This document shows, piece by piece, positions 35,305 to 45,025 of a stretch of 64,000 bases of DNA. The stretch comes from Microbacterium saccharophilum (lineage in GTDB: Bacteria > Actinomycetota > Actinomycetes > Actinomycetales > Microbacteriaceae). A program made the translations under genes and the position numbers. The notes beneath the pieces were generated by a model, which searched no databases, had not been told where the DNA came from, and saw only the letters and a program-made list of their open reading frames with translations. Position 1 is the first letter of the stretch, and the number at the start of each line of letters is the position of its first letter. The stretch spans positions 1 through 64,000 of the forward strand of contig NZ_BKAH01000008.1 in NCBI RefSeq assembly GCF_007992455.1, written 5' to 3'.

Positions 35305-37119
35305 ATGACGACACGAGCCACCCGCAGCCCGCGCCGCCGCACCGTCGTCGCCCTCGCCGTCGTCCTGGGCATCCTCGCGGCCTTCGTCATCCGCCTCGTC
35401 GACATCCAGGTCGTCAACGCCAACGACCACATCGCCGACTCCCGCGAGTACGCGACGGGGGCCTCCGTGACGCTGCACGGCGCGCGCGGCGCCATCGTCG
35501 ACACCAACGGCAGCGTCCTCGCCACGAGCACCATCCTCTACGACGTCGGCATCGACCCGCTGCTGGCCATCGAGGGCATCGACGAGAAGGATGCCGACGG
35601 CGACATCGTGTACGGCGACGACGAGAAGGCCGTCAAGGTCACCTGGCCGGAACTCGCCGCCCAGATCGCGCAGGTGACGGGGCAGTCCGCCGCCGACGTC
35701 GAGGCGATCGTCGTGAACGCGCTGGCCGAGCAGCCCGGCGACCGGTTCGAGTACATCAAGCGGTACGTCTCCACGGAGGAGTACCGCGCCCTCGCCGACC
35801 TCGGCATCCCGTACCTCAGCTTCGACCAACATCCCTCGCGCACCTACCCGGACGGCGCCGTCGCCGGCAACCTCCTCGGCTTCGTCGGCTCCGACGGCAC
35901 GCCGCTCGAGGGCGTCGAGGCGCTGCAGGACTCCTGCCTGGCCGCCACCGACGGTTCGCGCAGCTACCAGCGCGGCGCCGACGGCGTCATCATCCCCGGC
36001 ACGGAATCGGTGACCCCCGCCGAAGACGGCGGCACCCTGCAGCTGACGATCGACCGCGACCTGCAGTGGTACATGCAGCAGCTGATCGCGGAGGAGACCG
36101 AACGGCTCCAGGCTGGCTGGGGCGGGATCATGGTCGTCGAGGTCGCGACCGGGAAGATCCGCGCCGCCGCCGAGACCGCGACCGTCGACCCCAACGACCC
36201 CGCTGCCTCCGACCCGGAGGATCGCGCGACCCGGCTGCTGCGCTACTCGTACGAGCCCGGCTCGACCTTCAAGCCCGTGACGGCCGCGACGGCGATCGAG
36301 CAGGCGGGCCTGACGCCGTGGTCGACGGTGCTCACCCCCGACCGGATGGAGTTCCCCAACGGCGCCGTCATCAACGACTCCGAGCACCACGCGACGCAGA
36401 ACATGACCCTCACCGGCGGCCTCGTGAACTCCTCGAACGTCGCGATGTCGCAGTTCGGCACGACGGTCGACCCGCAGACACGTCAGGAGTACCTCGAGAG
36501 GTTCGGCGTCGGCAGCCCCTCGGGCCTCAACTGGTCCGGCGAGCCGGACGTCGGATTCTCGGCGGATGCCGCGGACTGGGACAACCAGACGTACTACACG
36601 ACGACGTTCGGGCAGGCCTTCACCGTCACGGTGCCCCAGGTCGCGAGCGTCTACCAGACCTTCGCGAACGGCGGCGTGCGCGAGCCCCTCTCACTCGTGG
36701 AGAGCTGCACGCGCACCGACGGCACGGTGATCGAGCCCGACCTCCCCGAGCCCGAGCGGGTCATCGAGGAGTCCACGGCCGACCAGGTGAGCCTCATGCT
36801 GGAGAACGTGTTCGCGCAGGGCACCCTGGCGGAGGACATCGAGATCCCGGGCTACCGGATGGCCGGCAAGACCGGCACGGCGCAGGTCTCCGACGGCCAG
36901 GGCGGATACAAGGACAACCTGTACTTCACGTCCCTCATCGGTTACGCCCCCGCGGACGATCCGGAGTACGTTGTCATCGGCGTCTTCGACGAACCTGAGA
37001 AGGTGCGCATGTCGTCGGCCAACCGCTCCGTCTTCAAGAAGGCCATGACGCAGGTGCTGACGCACTACCGCATCATGCCGTCGGATTCGAAGACCCCCCT
37101 TCTTCCCATCACGGGATGA
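35305..37119 (+). CDS. ftsI: Septal peptidoglycan transpeptidase (penicillin-binding protein)
   Basis: Class B PBP, 604 aa. Cytosolic basic start, membrane helix about residues 13-32, dimerisation domain beginning ARGAIVDTNGSVLA, then the transpeptidase domain with STFK (catalytic Ser about 320), SSN about 375 and KTGT about 522. It crosslinks septal peptidoglycan together with FtsW. It starts 5 bases after ftsL. The next gene is murF; the usual murE is missing. No PASTA domains are attached. Confidence 0.95.
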   Translation: MTTRATRSPRRRTVVALAVVLGILAAFVIRLVDIQVVNANDHIADSREYATGASVTLHGARGAIVDTNGSVLATSTILYDVGIDPLLAIEGIDEKDADGDIVYGDDEKAVKVTWPELAAQIAQVTGQSAADVEAIVVNALAEQPGDRFEYIKRYVSTEEYRALADLGIPYLSFDQHPSRTYPDGAVAGNLLGFVGSDGTPLEGVEALQDSCLAATDGSRSYQRGADGVIIPGTESVTPAEDGGTLQLTIDRDLQWYMQQLIAEETERLQAGWGGIMVVEVATGKIRAAAETATVDPNDPAASDPEDRATRLLRYSYEPGSTFKPVTAATAIEQAGLTPWSTVLTPDRMEFPNGAVINDSEHHATQNMTLTGGLVNSSNVAMSQFGTTVDPQTRQEYLERFGVGSPSGLNWSGEPDVGFSADAADWDNQTYYTTTFGQAFTVTVPQVASVYQTFANGGVREPLSLVESCTRTDGTVIEPDLPEPERVIEESTADQVSLMLENVFAQGTLAEDIEIPGYRMAGKTGTAQVSDGQGGYKDNLYFTSLIGYAPADDPEYVVIGVFDEPEKVRMSSANRSVFKKAMTQVLTHYRIMPSDSKTPLLPITG

Positions 37120-37192
37120 CCCTTCACGGGGTAGAGACAGACGCGACAAGCACAGCGGCCCCCGGGCGCGCCGTGCACGAGGTGTTCACAGC

Positions 37193-38605
37193 ATGATCCG
37201 CATGACCTTGACAGAGATGGCGCGCGCCGTCGCGGGGGAGCTCCGGCTCGCCGGCGCGCACACGCCCGACACGGTGGTCTCCGGGACCGTCGACACCGAC
37301 TCCCGCAACATCGGGCCGGGCGACGTCTTCGTCGCCAAACCCGGCGAGGTCACCGACGGGCACCTGTTCGTCCCCGCCGCCGCCGACGCCGGCGCGGCCC
37401 TCGCCCTCGTCGAGCATCCCGTCGACGCGGACATCACGCAGATCGTCGTCCCCGACGTCGTCGCCGCGATCGCCGCGCTCGCGCGGGAGGTCGTCGCCCG
37501 CGTGCGCGCCGGCGGCCGGCTGCGGATCGTCGGCATCACGGGGTCCAACGGCAAGACCACGACGAAGAACCTCCTCGCGCGCATCCTGCAGGACGAGGGC
37601 GAGACCGTCGCCCCGCGGGCGTCGTACAACAACGAGGTGGGCGCGCCGCTGACGATGCTCCGCGTCACGGAGGACACCCGCTACCTCGTGAGCGAGTTCG
37701 GGGCGGCCGGCCCCGGCCAGATCGCTCGGCTCGCGGGGCTCGTCACCCCCGACGTCGGCGTCGTCCTCATGGTCGGGCTCGCGCACGCCGGCGGCTTCGG
37801 CGGTGTCGAGGCGACGCTCAAGGCCAAGACCGAGCTCGTCGAGGCCGTCCGCCCCGGCGGTGTCGCCGTCCTCAACGCCGACGACCCGCGCGTCGTCACG
37901 ATGGGCGCCGTCGCGGCCGCCCGTGACGTGTCGGTGCGCTGGTTCGGCCGCGGTGCCGCCGCGGAGATCCGGGCGGAGGATGTGGAGGTCTCGGGATCCG
38001 GCACGACCTGCACGATCGTGCGCGGCGACGAGCGGATGCCGCTGCGCCTGCGCGTGCTCGGGGAGCATCACATCATGAACGCCCTCGCGGCGATCACCGC
38101 CGCCGACGCCCTCGGCGTCCCGCTCGCCGACGCCATCGCGCGGCTCGAGACCGTGGAGATCGCCGAGCGCTGGCGCATGCAGCCCCTCGGCTCGGACCGC
38201 ATCCGCATCATCAACGACGCGTACAACGCCAGCCCCGACTCGATGGCGGCGGCCCTGCGCACCCTCGCGCAGATCACGGAGCCCGGCCAGCGCAAGGTCG
38301 CCGTCCTCGGCGCGATGAGCGAGCTCGGCGAGTACGCCGGGGAGGAGCACGACCGCGTCGGCCTCCTCGCGGTGCGGCTGCGGATCGAGCGCATCGTCGT
38401 GGTCGGCACGGACGCCCGGCGCCTGTTCATCTCCGCCATCGGCGAAGGCTCGTGGGACGGCGAGGCGGTCTTCTTCGAGACCGCGGACGAGGCGTACGAC
38501 TACCTGATGGGCGAACTGCGCGACGGCGACCGCGTGCTGGTGAAGTCCTCGAACTCGGCGGGTCTCCGGCATCTCGGCGATCGTCTGGGAGAATCGTTCT
38601 CGTGA
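37193..38605 (+). CDS. murF: UDP-MurNAc-tripeptide:D-Ala-D-Ala ligase
   Basis: Adds D-Ala-D-Ala to complete the cytoplasmic muropeptide. 470 aa. ATP loop GITGSNGKTTTKN about residues 115-127, the MurF hallmark NDAYNASPDSM, and LGAMSELGEYAGEEHDRVG. These residues identify MurF rather than MurE, which would have a diaminoacid-binding motif near its end. ATG 37193. The mraY GTG overlaps its stop codon. Confidence 0.95.
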   Translation: MIRMTLTEMARAVAGELRLAGAHTPDTVVSGTVDTDSRNIGPGDVFVAKPGEVTDGHLFVPAAADAGAALALVEHPVDADITQIVVPDVVAAIAALAREVVARVRAGGRLRIVGITGSNGKTTTKNLLARILQDEGETVAPRASYNNEVGAPLTMLRVTEDTRYLVSEFGAAGPGQIARLAGLVTPDVGVVLMVGLAHAGGFGGVEATLKAKTELVEAVRPGGVAVLNADDPRVVTMGAVAAARDVSVRWFGRGAAAEIRAEDVEVSGSGTTCTIVRGDERMPLRLRVLGEHHIMNALAAITAADALGVPLADAIARLETVEIAERWRMQPLGSDRIRIINDAYNASPDSMAAALRTLAQITEPGQRKVAVLGAMSELGEYAGEEHDRVGLLAVRLRIERIVVVGTDARRLFISAIGEGSWDGEAVFFETADEAYDYLMGELRDGDRVLVKSSNSAGLRHLGDRLGESFS

Positions 38606-39711
38606 GATCCCTGCTGGCAGCCGCGACGATCTCCCTCGCCTTCACCCTCTTCCTGACGCCGCTGTTCATCCGGCTCTTCGAGAGGATCGGCTGGGGGCAG
38701 GTGATCCGCACCCCCGACGACGCCACCAACCCGAGCCATCACGCCAAGCGCGGGACGCCCACGATGGGCGGCCTCATCTTCATCGCGGGCTCCATCGTCG
38801 GCTACACGGTCGGCACGCTCACCGGCGGGGCCCCGCCGACGATCTCCGGCCTCCTCGTCATCTGGATGATGGTGGGCCTGGGCGCCGTGGGATTCATCGA
38901 CGACTTCATGAAGGTGCGCCAGCAGCGCAGCCTCGGGCTGTCGGGCTGGCGGAAGATCGTCGGCCAGGTCATCGTCGCGCTCCCGTTCGCGATCGTCGCG
39001 CTGAACTTCCCCAACGACGTGGGGGAGACCCCCGCATCGCCGTACATCTCGTTCTTCCGCGACATCCCGATGCTCTCCTTCATGGCGCTCGGCGCCGTCA
39101 TCGGCTGGCTGCTGTACCTCGCGTGGGTGTCGTTCCTGTCGGTCGCGTGGTCGAACGCCACGAACCTCACCGACGGCCTCGACGGTCTCGCGACCGGGGC
39201 GGGGATCTTCACGGTCTCCGCATACAGCCTCATCACCTTCTGGCAGTTCCAGCAGCGCTGCACGAGTGATTCGCTCGTCGCCGCCTACCAGTCGGCCTGC
39301 TACGACACCCGCGATCCCATGGACCTCACGATCGTCGCGGCGTCGTTCGTCGGCGCGCTGGTCGGGTTCCTGTGGTGGAACGCCCCGAAGGCGAAGATCT
39401 TCATGGGCGATGTCGGCTCGATGGCGATCGGCGGCGTCATCGTCGCGATGTCCGTCCTGTCGCGCACCGAGGTGCTCTCGGTCATCGTCGCGGGCATCTT
39501 CATCATCGGCCCCGGCTCGGTCATCCTGCAGCGGTACTACTTCAAGGCCACCGGGGGCAAGCGGCTCTTCCTCATGAGCCCCTTCCACCACCACCTCGAG
39601 ATGCGCGGCTGGCCGGAGATCACGATCGTCGTCCGGATGTGGATCATCGCGGGCATGCTCGCCGTCAGCGGCGTCGGCCTCTTCTACGTCGCCTGGCTCG
39701 CGGCCCTATGA
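38602..39711 (+). CDS. mraY: Phospho-MurNAc-pentapeptide transferase
   Basis: Integral membrane enzyme making lipid I on undecaprenyl phosphate. 369 aa, about ten hydrophobic segments. Catalytic signatures: KRGTPTMGGL, GFIDDFMKV (Asp pair), NATNLTDGLDGLA, FMGDVGSMAIGG and MSPFHHHLE. GTG start overlapping the murF stop (GTGA), and its stop overlaps the murD ATG, so the three are translationally coupled. Confidence 0.97.
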   Translation: MRSLLAAATISLAFTLFLTPLFIRLFERIGWGQVIRTPDDATNPSHHAKRGTPTMGGLIFIAGSIVGYTVGTLTGGAPPTISGLLVIWMMVGLGAVGFIDDFMKVRQQRSLGLSGWRKIVGQVIVALPFAIVALNFPNDVGETPASPYISFFRDIPMLSFMALGAVIGWLLYLAWVSFLSVAWSNATNLTDGLDGLATGAGIFTVSAYSLITFWQFQQRCTSDSLVAAYQSACYDTRDPMDLTIVAASFVGALVGFLWWNAPKAKIFMGDVGSMAIGGVIVAMSVLSRTEVLSVIVAGIFIIGPGSVILQRYYFKATGGKRLFLMSPFHHHLEMRGWPEITIVVRMWIIAGMLAVSGVGLFYVAWLAAL

Positions 39712-41255
39712 GCGCCCGGCTCGACACCCTCACCAGCTGGCACGCGGACTGGTCGGGTCTGCGCGTCGTCGTCCTCGGGCTCTCGGTGACCGGGTTCTCC
39801 GTCGCCGACACGCTCGCCGAGCTCGGCGCCGACGTGCTCGTGGCCACCGAGACGGCCGACGAAGAGTACGCCCGCCTCCTCCCGGTCATCGGCGCGCGGC
39901 TGTGGACCGGCACCCTCGACACCGTCCCGGACGCCGTCGCAGACCACGCGCCGGAGGTCGTCATCGCCTCGCCCGGCTTCCCGCCGCACCATCCCGTCAT
40001 CGCCTGGGCGCGCGCGGAGGGCATCGCCCTCTGGGGCGACGTCGAGCTCGCCTGGCGCGTGCGCGACAAGGTCGTGCGCCCGGACGGCCGCCCCGCCGAC
40101 TGGCTCACAATCACCGGCACGAACGGCAAGACCACGACGACGCAGCTCACCGCTGCGATGCTCGTCGCGGGGGGCCTGCGCGCCGCCCCGTGCGGCAACA
40201 TCGGCGTGCCGGTGCTCGACGCCGTGCGCGACCCCGGTGGCTTCGACGTCCTCGTCGTGGAGCTCTCCAGCCACCAGCTCTGGTACCTGAGCCTGCAGAC
40301 CGGCCCCGAGCCCCTCTCGCCGCACGCGAGCGTCTGCCTGAACCTCGCCGACGACCACCTCGAGTGGCACGGCTCGGCGCGCGGATACCGCGACGCGAAG
40401 GCGTTCGTCTACCAGAACACCCGCGTCGCGTGCGTCTACAACAAGGCGGATGCCGCGACCCGCGAGATGGTCGAGGACGCCGACGTCGTGGAGGGATGCC
40501 GCGCCATCGGCTTCGACCTCGGCGTTCCCGGTCCCAGCGATGTGGGCCTCGTCGACGGCATCCTCGTCGACCGCGCCTTCCTCGACGACCGGCGCACGAG
40601 CGCCCTGGAACTCACGACGGTGGATGACCTCGCCGCCCGCGGCCTCGGCGCTCCGCACGTCGTCGCGAACATCCTCGCCGCGAGCGCGCTGGCCCGGTCC
40701 CTCGATGTCGCCCCCGCCGCCATCCGCGACGCGCTGACGACCTTCCGCCTCGACCCGCACCGCATCGAGCTCGTCGCGGTCGCCGCCGGCGTCACCTGGA
40801 TCGACGACTCGAAAGCCACGAACCCGCACGCCGCCGCGTCGTCGCTCGCGGCGTTCCCCGGCGCGGTGTGGGTCGTCGGCGGCCTCCTCAAGGGCGTCGA
40901 CATCGCCGAGCTCGTCGCGGGACCCGGCACCGCCGTCAAAGCCGCCATCGTCATCGGCGTCGAACGTGCCGCGATCACGGCGGCGTTCGAGCGACACGCG
41001 CCCGCGGTCCCGGTGTTCGAGGTCGACGCCGCCGAGACTGAAGACGTCATGACAGAGGTCGTCGAACTGGCGGCGGGCATCGCGCGTGACGGAGACGTGG
41101 TCCTCCTCGCTCCCGCCGCGGCATCCTTCGACCAGTTCGCGTCCTACGCGGACCGCGGGAAGCGGTTCGCGGACGCGGTGCAGGAACGGATCGGAAGGGG
41201 AGCCGGTGGCGACGACCACGACGGGGCGAACCCGACCGAGCACCCCGCCGGCTGA
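39708..41255 (+). CDS. murD: UDP-MurNAc-L-alanine:D-glutamate ligase
   Basis: 515 aa. N-terminal UDP-binding GLSVTGFSVADTLAELG, ATP loop TGTNGKTTTTQ about residues 138-148, ELSSHQLWY, NLADDHLEWHG and DDSKATNPHAA, all MurD signatures. Acts on UDP-MurNAc-amino acid in the cytosol; in Microbacteriaceae the first residue may be Gly or Ser rather than Ala, not decidable here. The C-terminal tail is longer than usual. It overlaps ftsW by 50 bases. Confidence 0.95.
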   Translation: MSARLDTLTSWHADWSGLRVVVLGLSVTGFSVADTLAELGADVLVATETADEEYARLLPVIGARLWTGTLDTVPDAVADHAPEVVIASPGFPPHHPVIAWARAEGIALWGDVELAWRVRDKVVRPDGRPADWLTITGTNGKTTTTQLTAAMLVAGGLRAAPCGNIGVPVLDAVRDPGGFDVLVVELSSHQLWYLSLQTGPEPLSPHASVCLNLADDHLEWHGSARGYRDAKAFVYQNTRVACVYNKADAATREMVEDADVVEGCRAIGFDLGVPGPSDVGLVDGILVDRAFLDDRRTSALELTTVDDLAARGLGAPHVVANILAASALARSLDVAPAAIRDALTTFRLDPHRIELVAVAAGVTWIDDSKATNPHAAASSLAAFPGAVWVVGGLLKGVDIAELVAGPGTAVKAAIVIGVERAAITAAFERHAPAVPVFEVDAAETEDVMTEVVELAAGIARDGDVVLLAPAAASFDQFASYADRGKRFADAVQERIGRGAGGDDHDGANPTEHPAG

Positions 41256-42468
41256 CGGCGGCCCGAGCGGCCCGAGCGGTTTCTCGGCGCGGGTCTCCCT
41301 GGGCCGGGCGTTCGCGCCGGTCCCGAGCGAGTTCCTGCTGATCGCCTCGACCGCCCTGCTGCTGACCGGCTTCGGCCTCGTGATGGTGCTCTCGGCGACG
41401 ATGGCGACCTCGACGGCCGGTGGGCAGAGCCCGTTCGAAGTCGTCCTGAAGCAGGCGGTGTTCGCCGTCATCGGCATCCCGCTGATGTTCGTCGTGAGCC
41501 GTTTCCCGCTGCAGTTCTGGAAGCGCATCGCGTGGCCCGCGCTCATCGGCGCGCTCCTGTTCCAGCTGCTCGTCTTCGTGCCGGGGCTCGGCATCACCAA
41601 CGACGGCAACACCAACTGGATCGCGATCGGCGGGTTCCAGGCGCAGCCGTCGGAGTTCCTCAAGCTCACGCTGGCGCTGTGGCTCGGCTACGTCCTGTAC
41701 CGCAAGCAGACCCTGCTCGGCCTCTGGCGGCACGTGTTCATCCCCGTCGTGCCCGTCGGGATCATCGTCATCGGCACCGTCATGGCCGGTCACGACCTCG
41801 GCACCGCCATGATCCTCATGCTGATCCTCCTCGGCTGCCTGTTCTTCTCCGGCGTGAAGCTGCGGATCTTCCTGCTGCCGCTCGTGGGCGTCCTCATCGC
41901 CGCGGCGGCGTTCGCCGTCACGAGCCCGAACCGCATGAAGCGCATCATGAGCTTCCTCGACGTCGACAGCCTCGCCTGCTACGACACGTCGTGCTACCAG
42001 CCGCTGCACGGCGTGTGGGGGCTCGCCAACGGCGGTGTCTTCGGGCTCGGCCTCGGCAACTCCCGCGAGAAGTACGAATGGCTGCCGGCCGCCGCGAACG
42101 ACTACATCTTCGCCATCGTCGGCGAGGAGCTCGGCCTCATCGGCTGCATCGTCGTGCTCGCCCTGTACACGCTGTTCGCGGTCGGCGCCTTCCACGTCAT
42201 CCGCAAGACCCACGACCCGTTCGTCCGCATCGCCGCGGGCGGCATCACGGTGTGGGTCGTCGGGCAGGCCCTCATCAACATCGCCGTCGTGCTGCGGCTC
42301 TCGCCCGTGCTCGGCGTGCCCTTGCCGTTCATGTCGCAGGGCGGCACGTCGCTGCTGTCGGTCCTGCTCGCGTGCGGCGTCCTGCTGTCGTTCGCGCGCA
42401 CGCTGCCCCCGCCCGTCGACCGGATGCCGGTGCCCGCCCGGCCCGTGCGGACGACGCGCGCCCGGTAA
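41206..42468 (+). CDS. ftsW: Septal peptidoglycan glycosyltransferase (SEDS family)
   Basis: About 420 aa from GTG 41206, which follows GGAAGGGG; it begins inside the murD end (50 bases overlap). Around ten membrane helices. SEDS signatures: GGFQAQPSEFLKL, NSREKYEWLPAAANDYIFAIVGEELG and the C-terminal PLPFMSQGGTSL. Polymerises lipid II at the septum with FtsI. Position between murD and murG supports FtsW over RodA. Confidence 0.93.
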   Translation: MATTTTGRTRPSTPPADGGPSGPSGFSARVSLGRAFAPVPSEFLLIASTALLLTGFGLVMVLSATMATSTAGGQSPFEVVLKQAVFAVIGIPLMFVVSRFPLQFWKRIAWPALIGALLFQLLVFVPGLGITNDGNTNWIAIGGFQAQPSEFLKLTLALWLGYVLYRKQTLLGLWRHVFIPVVPVGIIVIGTVMAGHDLGTAMILMLILLGCLFFSGVKLRIFLLPLVGVLIAAAAFAVTSPNRMKRIMSFLDVDSLACYDTSCYQPLHGVWGLANGGVFGLGLGNSREKYEWLPAAANDYIFAIVGEELGLIGCIVVLALYTLFAVGAFHVIRKTHDPFVRIAAGGITVWVVGQALINIAVVLRLSPVLGVPLPFMSQGGTSLLSVLLACGVLLSFARTLPPPVDRMPVPARPVRTTRAR

Positions 42469-42478
42469 CCTCGACCGG

Positions 42479-43552
42479 GTGACGACGTATCTGCTCGCCG
42501 GCGGCGGGACCGCCGGCCATGTCAATCCCCTCCTCGCCGTCGCCGACGCGCTGTGCGCCCGCGACCCGGAGTCGACGGTGCTGGTGCTCGGCACGAAGGA
42601 GGGCCTGGAGGCCCGGCTCGTGCCCGAGCGCGGCTACGAGCTGCTGGTCGTCGACAAGGTCCCCTTCCCGCGCCGCCCCGACGGCGCCGCGCTCAGATTC
42701 CCGGTGGCCTTCCAGCGCGCCATCGCGCAGGTCCGTGCGCACATCCGCGACCGCGGCGTCGATATCCTCGTCGGCTTCGGCGGCTATGCGTCGGCGCCCG
42801 GCTACGTCGCGGCGCGCCGGGAGCGCATCCCGTTCGTCGTGCACGAGGCCAACGCACGGCCGGGACTCGCGAACATCCTCGGCGCCCGCTCCGCCGCCGG
42901 GGTCGGAGTCGCCTTCGGCGGGACGCCGCTGCGGGGAGCCCGCACGGTCGGGATGCCGCTGCGCCGCGAGATCGTCGACCTCGACCGTGCCGCGCTCCGC
43001 GGCGAGGCGGCGGCGCTGTTCGGACTGGATGCCGACAAGCCCGTGCTGCTCGTCTTCGGCGGGTCGCTCGGCGCCCGCCGCCTCAACGAGACCCTCGCCG
43101 CGTCGTGGCAGGACATCACGGCCGCCGGCTGGCAGGTGCTGCACGCCGCGGGGGAGCGCAACGACGCCACGGACTCCGGCGACCCGGCGTACCGCGTCGT
43201 GCCGTACATCGACCGGATGGACCTCGCGTTCGCCCTCGCCGACGTCATCGTCTCCCGCGCCGGCTCCGCGACCGTGAGCGAGATCAGCGCCCTCGGCATC
43301 CCCGCCGTCTACGTCCCCTACGCCGTCGGCAACGGCGAGCAGGCGCTCAACGCCGCCTCCGCGGTCGCGGCGGGCGCTGCCCGCCTCGTCACGGATGCCG
43401 ACTTCGCGCCGGCGTACGTCCGCGACGACCTCGTGCCGCTCCTCCGGGACTCCGCCGCGCTGGAGCGCATGCGGGATGCCGCCGGGGCCGTCGGCACCCG
43501 GACGGGCACGGAGAACGTCGTCGCGCTGATCGACGAGGCGCTCGCGCGCTGA
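42479..43552 (+). CDS. murG: UDP-GlcNAc:lipid I N-acetylglucosaminyltransferase
   Basis: Makes lipid II at the inner face of the membrane. 357 aa. Glycine loop LLAGGGTAGHVNPLLA at the N-terminus (GGTAGH), a second in VFGGSLGARRLNE, and the UDP-GlcNAc site SRAGSATVSEISALGIPAVYVPY. GTG start 10 bases after ftsW. About 70 bases separate it from murC, which has its own promoter-like element. Confidence 0.95.
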   Translation: MTTYLLAGGGTAGHVNPLLAVADALCARDPESTVLVLGTKEGLEARLVPERGYELLVVDKVPFPRRPDGAALRFPVAFQRAIAQVRAHIRDRGVDILVGFGGYASAPGYVAARRERIPFVVHEANARPGLANILGARSAAGVGVAFGGTPLRGARTVGMPLRREIVDLDRAALRGEAAALFGLDADKPVLLVFGGSLGARRLNETLAASWQDITAAGWQVLHAAGERNDATDSGDPAYRVVPYIDRMDLAFALADVIVSRAGSATVSEISALGIPAVYVPYAVGNGEQALNAASAVAAGAARLVTDADFAPAYVRDDLVPLLRDSAALERMRDAAGAVGTRTGTENVVALIDEALAR

Positions 43553-43607
43553 CGACCCGGCATTCCTCGGCCAGCGCGCCGCAGGCTCCGGCTCGGCGGG
43601 TCCGACC

Positions 43608-43613
43608 TAGACT
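43608..43613 (+). promoter_or_regulatory. -10 element of murC
   Basis: TAGACT, 9 bases before the murC ATG; suggests an internal promoter giving an almost leaderless murC message. Confidence 0.45.
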
Positions 43614-43622
43614 TGTCGGGTC

Positions 43623-45023
43623 ATGATTCGACCCGACCTGAGCCTTTCCATCCCCGAGGACATCACCGCCGCCCACTTCATCGGCATCGGCGGTTCCGGC
43701 ATGTCCGGTCTCGCCGGGATGTTCCTCGACCGCGGCATCCGCGTGTCCGGCTCGGACCGCGCCGACAGCCCCACGCTGCGCGCCCTCGCGGCGCGCGGCG
43801 CGACCGTCCACGTCGGCCACGACGCGGCGAACCTGCCGGCGGACGCCGACACCGTCGTGCACACCGGCGCCATCTGGCCGGAGAACCCCGAGTTCCTCCT
43901 CGCGAAGGAGCGCGGCCTGCACGTCATCCACCGCTCGCAGGCGCTGTACTGGCTCATCGGCGGACGCCGGCTCGTGAGCGTCGCCGGCGCGCACGGCAAG
44001 ACCACCTCCACCGGCATGATCGTGACGGCGCTCCGCAGCCTCGGCACGGCGCCCACCTTCGTCAGCGGCGGCGTCATCGCCGATCTCGGGGTCTCCAGCG
44101 GCACCGGCGGCGATGAGCTGTTCGTCATCGAGGCCGACGAGTCCGACGGCACGTTCCTCCTCTACGACACCTCGGTCGCACTCATCACGAACGTCGACCC
44201 CGACCACCTCGACCACTGGGGCACGCGCGAGGCGTTCTACGACGGGTTCGTCCGGTTCGCGAACGAGGCGCGGGAGGCCGTCGTCATCTCCGCGGACGAC
44301 GCCGGCGCCCGGCAAGTCGCCGCAGGCCTCACCCACCCGAACGTCCTGACCTTCGGCGAGGCCGAGGGGGCGGACGTCCGCCTCACCGACATCCGCACCG
44401 ACGGACCCGTCACCTTCACGCTGAGCCACGGCGGCGAGAGCGTCGCCGGGCACCTCACGGTTCCCGGCGCGCACAACGCGATCAACGCCGCGGGCGCCGT
44501 CGCCGTGCTCCTGACGCTCGGCTACGCCCTCGAGCCCGCCCTCCGCGCCGTCGAGACCTTCGGCGGAACCGTGCGCCGGTTCGAGCTGCACGGCACCGAG
44601 CGGGGCGTCAGCGTCTACGACGACTACGCCCACCACCCCACCGAGGTCGCCGCCGCGCTGGCCGCAGCCCGCACCGTCGTGGGCGGCGGCCGCATCATCG
44701 CGCTGCACCAGCCGCACACCTACTCGCGCACGCAGGAGATGTACCGCGAGTTCGCCGACGTCCTCGAATCGCTCGCCGACCACACCGTCGTGCTGGACGT
44801 CTACGGCGCGCGCGAGGACCCGGTCCCCGGGGTCACGGGCGAGCTCGTGAGCGGCGCGTTCCACGACCCCGACAAGGTGCATTTCGTCGCGGACTGGCAG
44901 CAGGCGGCGGACTACACCGCCTCCGTCGCACGCGACGGCGACTACGTCATCACGCTGGGCTGCGGCAACGTCAACCTCATCATCCCGCAGGTCCTGCAGG
45001 CCCTCTCCGGGGCACGGGGGTAG
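43623..45023 (+). CDS. murC: UDP-MurNAc:L-alanine ligase
   Basis: 466 aa. UDP site [13 protein letters not shown] near the start, ATP loop GAHGKTTS about residues 122-129, [32 protein letters not shown]: all MurC signatures. Adds the first amino acid of the stem peptide. ftsQ follows after 2 bases. Confidence 0.96.
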   Translation: MIRPDLSLSIPEDITAAHFIGIGGSGMSGLAGMFLDRGIRVSGSDRADSPTLRALAARGATVHVGHDAANLPADADTVVHTGAIWPENPEFLLAKERGLHVIHRSQALYWLIGGRRLVSVAGAHGKTTSTGMIVTALRSLGTAPTFVSGGVIADLGVSSGTGGDELFVIEADESDGTFLLYDTSVALITNVDPDHLDHWGTREAFYDGFVRFANEAREAVVISADDAGARQVAAGLTHPNVLTFGEAEGADVRLTDIRTDGPVTFTLSHGGESVAGHLTVPGAHNAINAAGAVAVLLTLGYALEPALRAVETFGGTVRRFELHGTERGVSVYDDYAHHPTEVAAALAAARTVVGGGRIIALHQPHTYSRTQEMYREFADVLESLADHTVVLDVYGAREDPVPGVTGELVSGAFHDPDKVHFVADWQQAADYTASVARDGDYVITLGCGNVNLIIPQVLQALSGARG

Positions 45024-45025
45024 TC

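Noticed and set aside
41206-41255. 50-base overlap of murD and ftsW as a sign of frameshift
   Set aside because: Both proteins keep their expected ends and a good ribosome site precedes the ftsW GTG; overlap is normal in this compact cluster.
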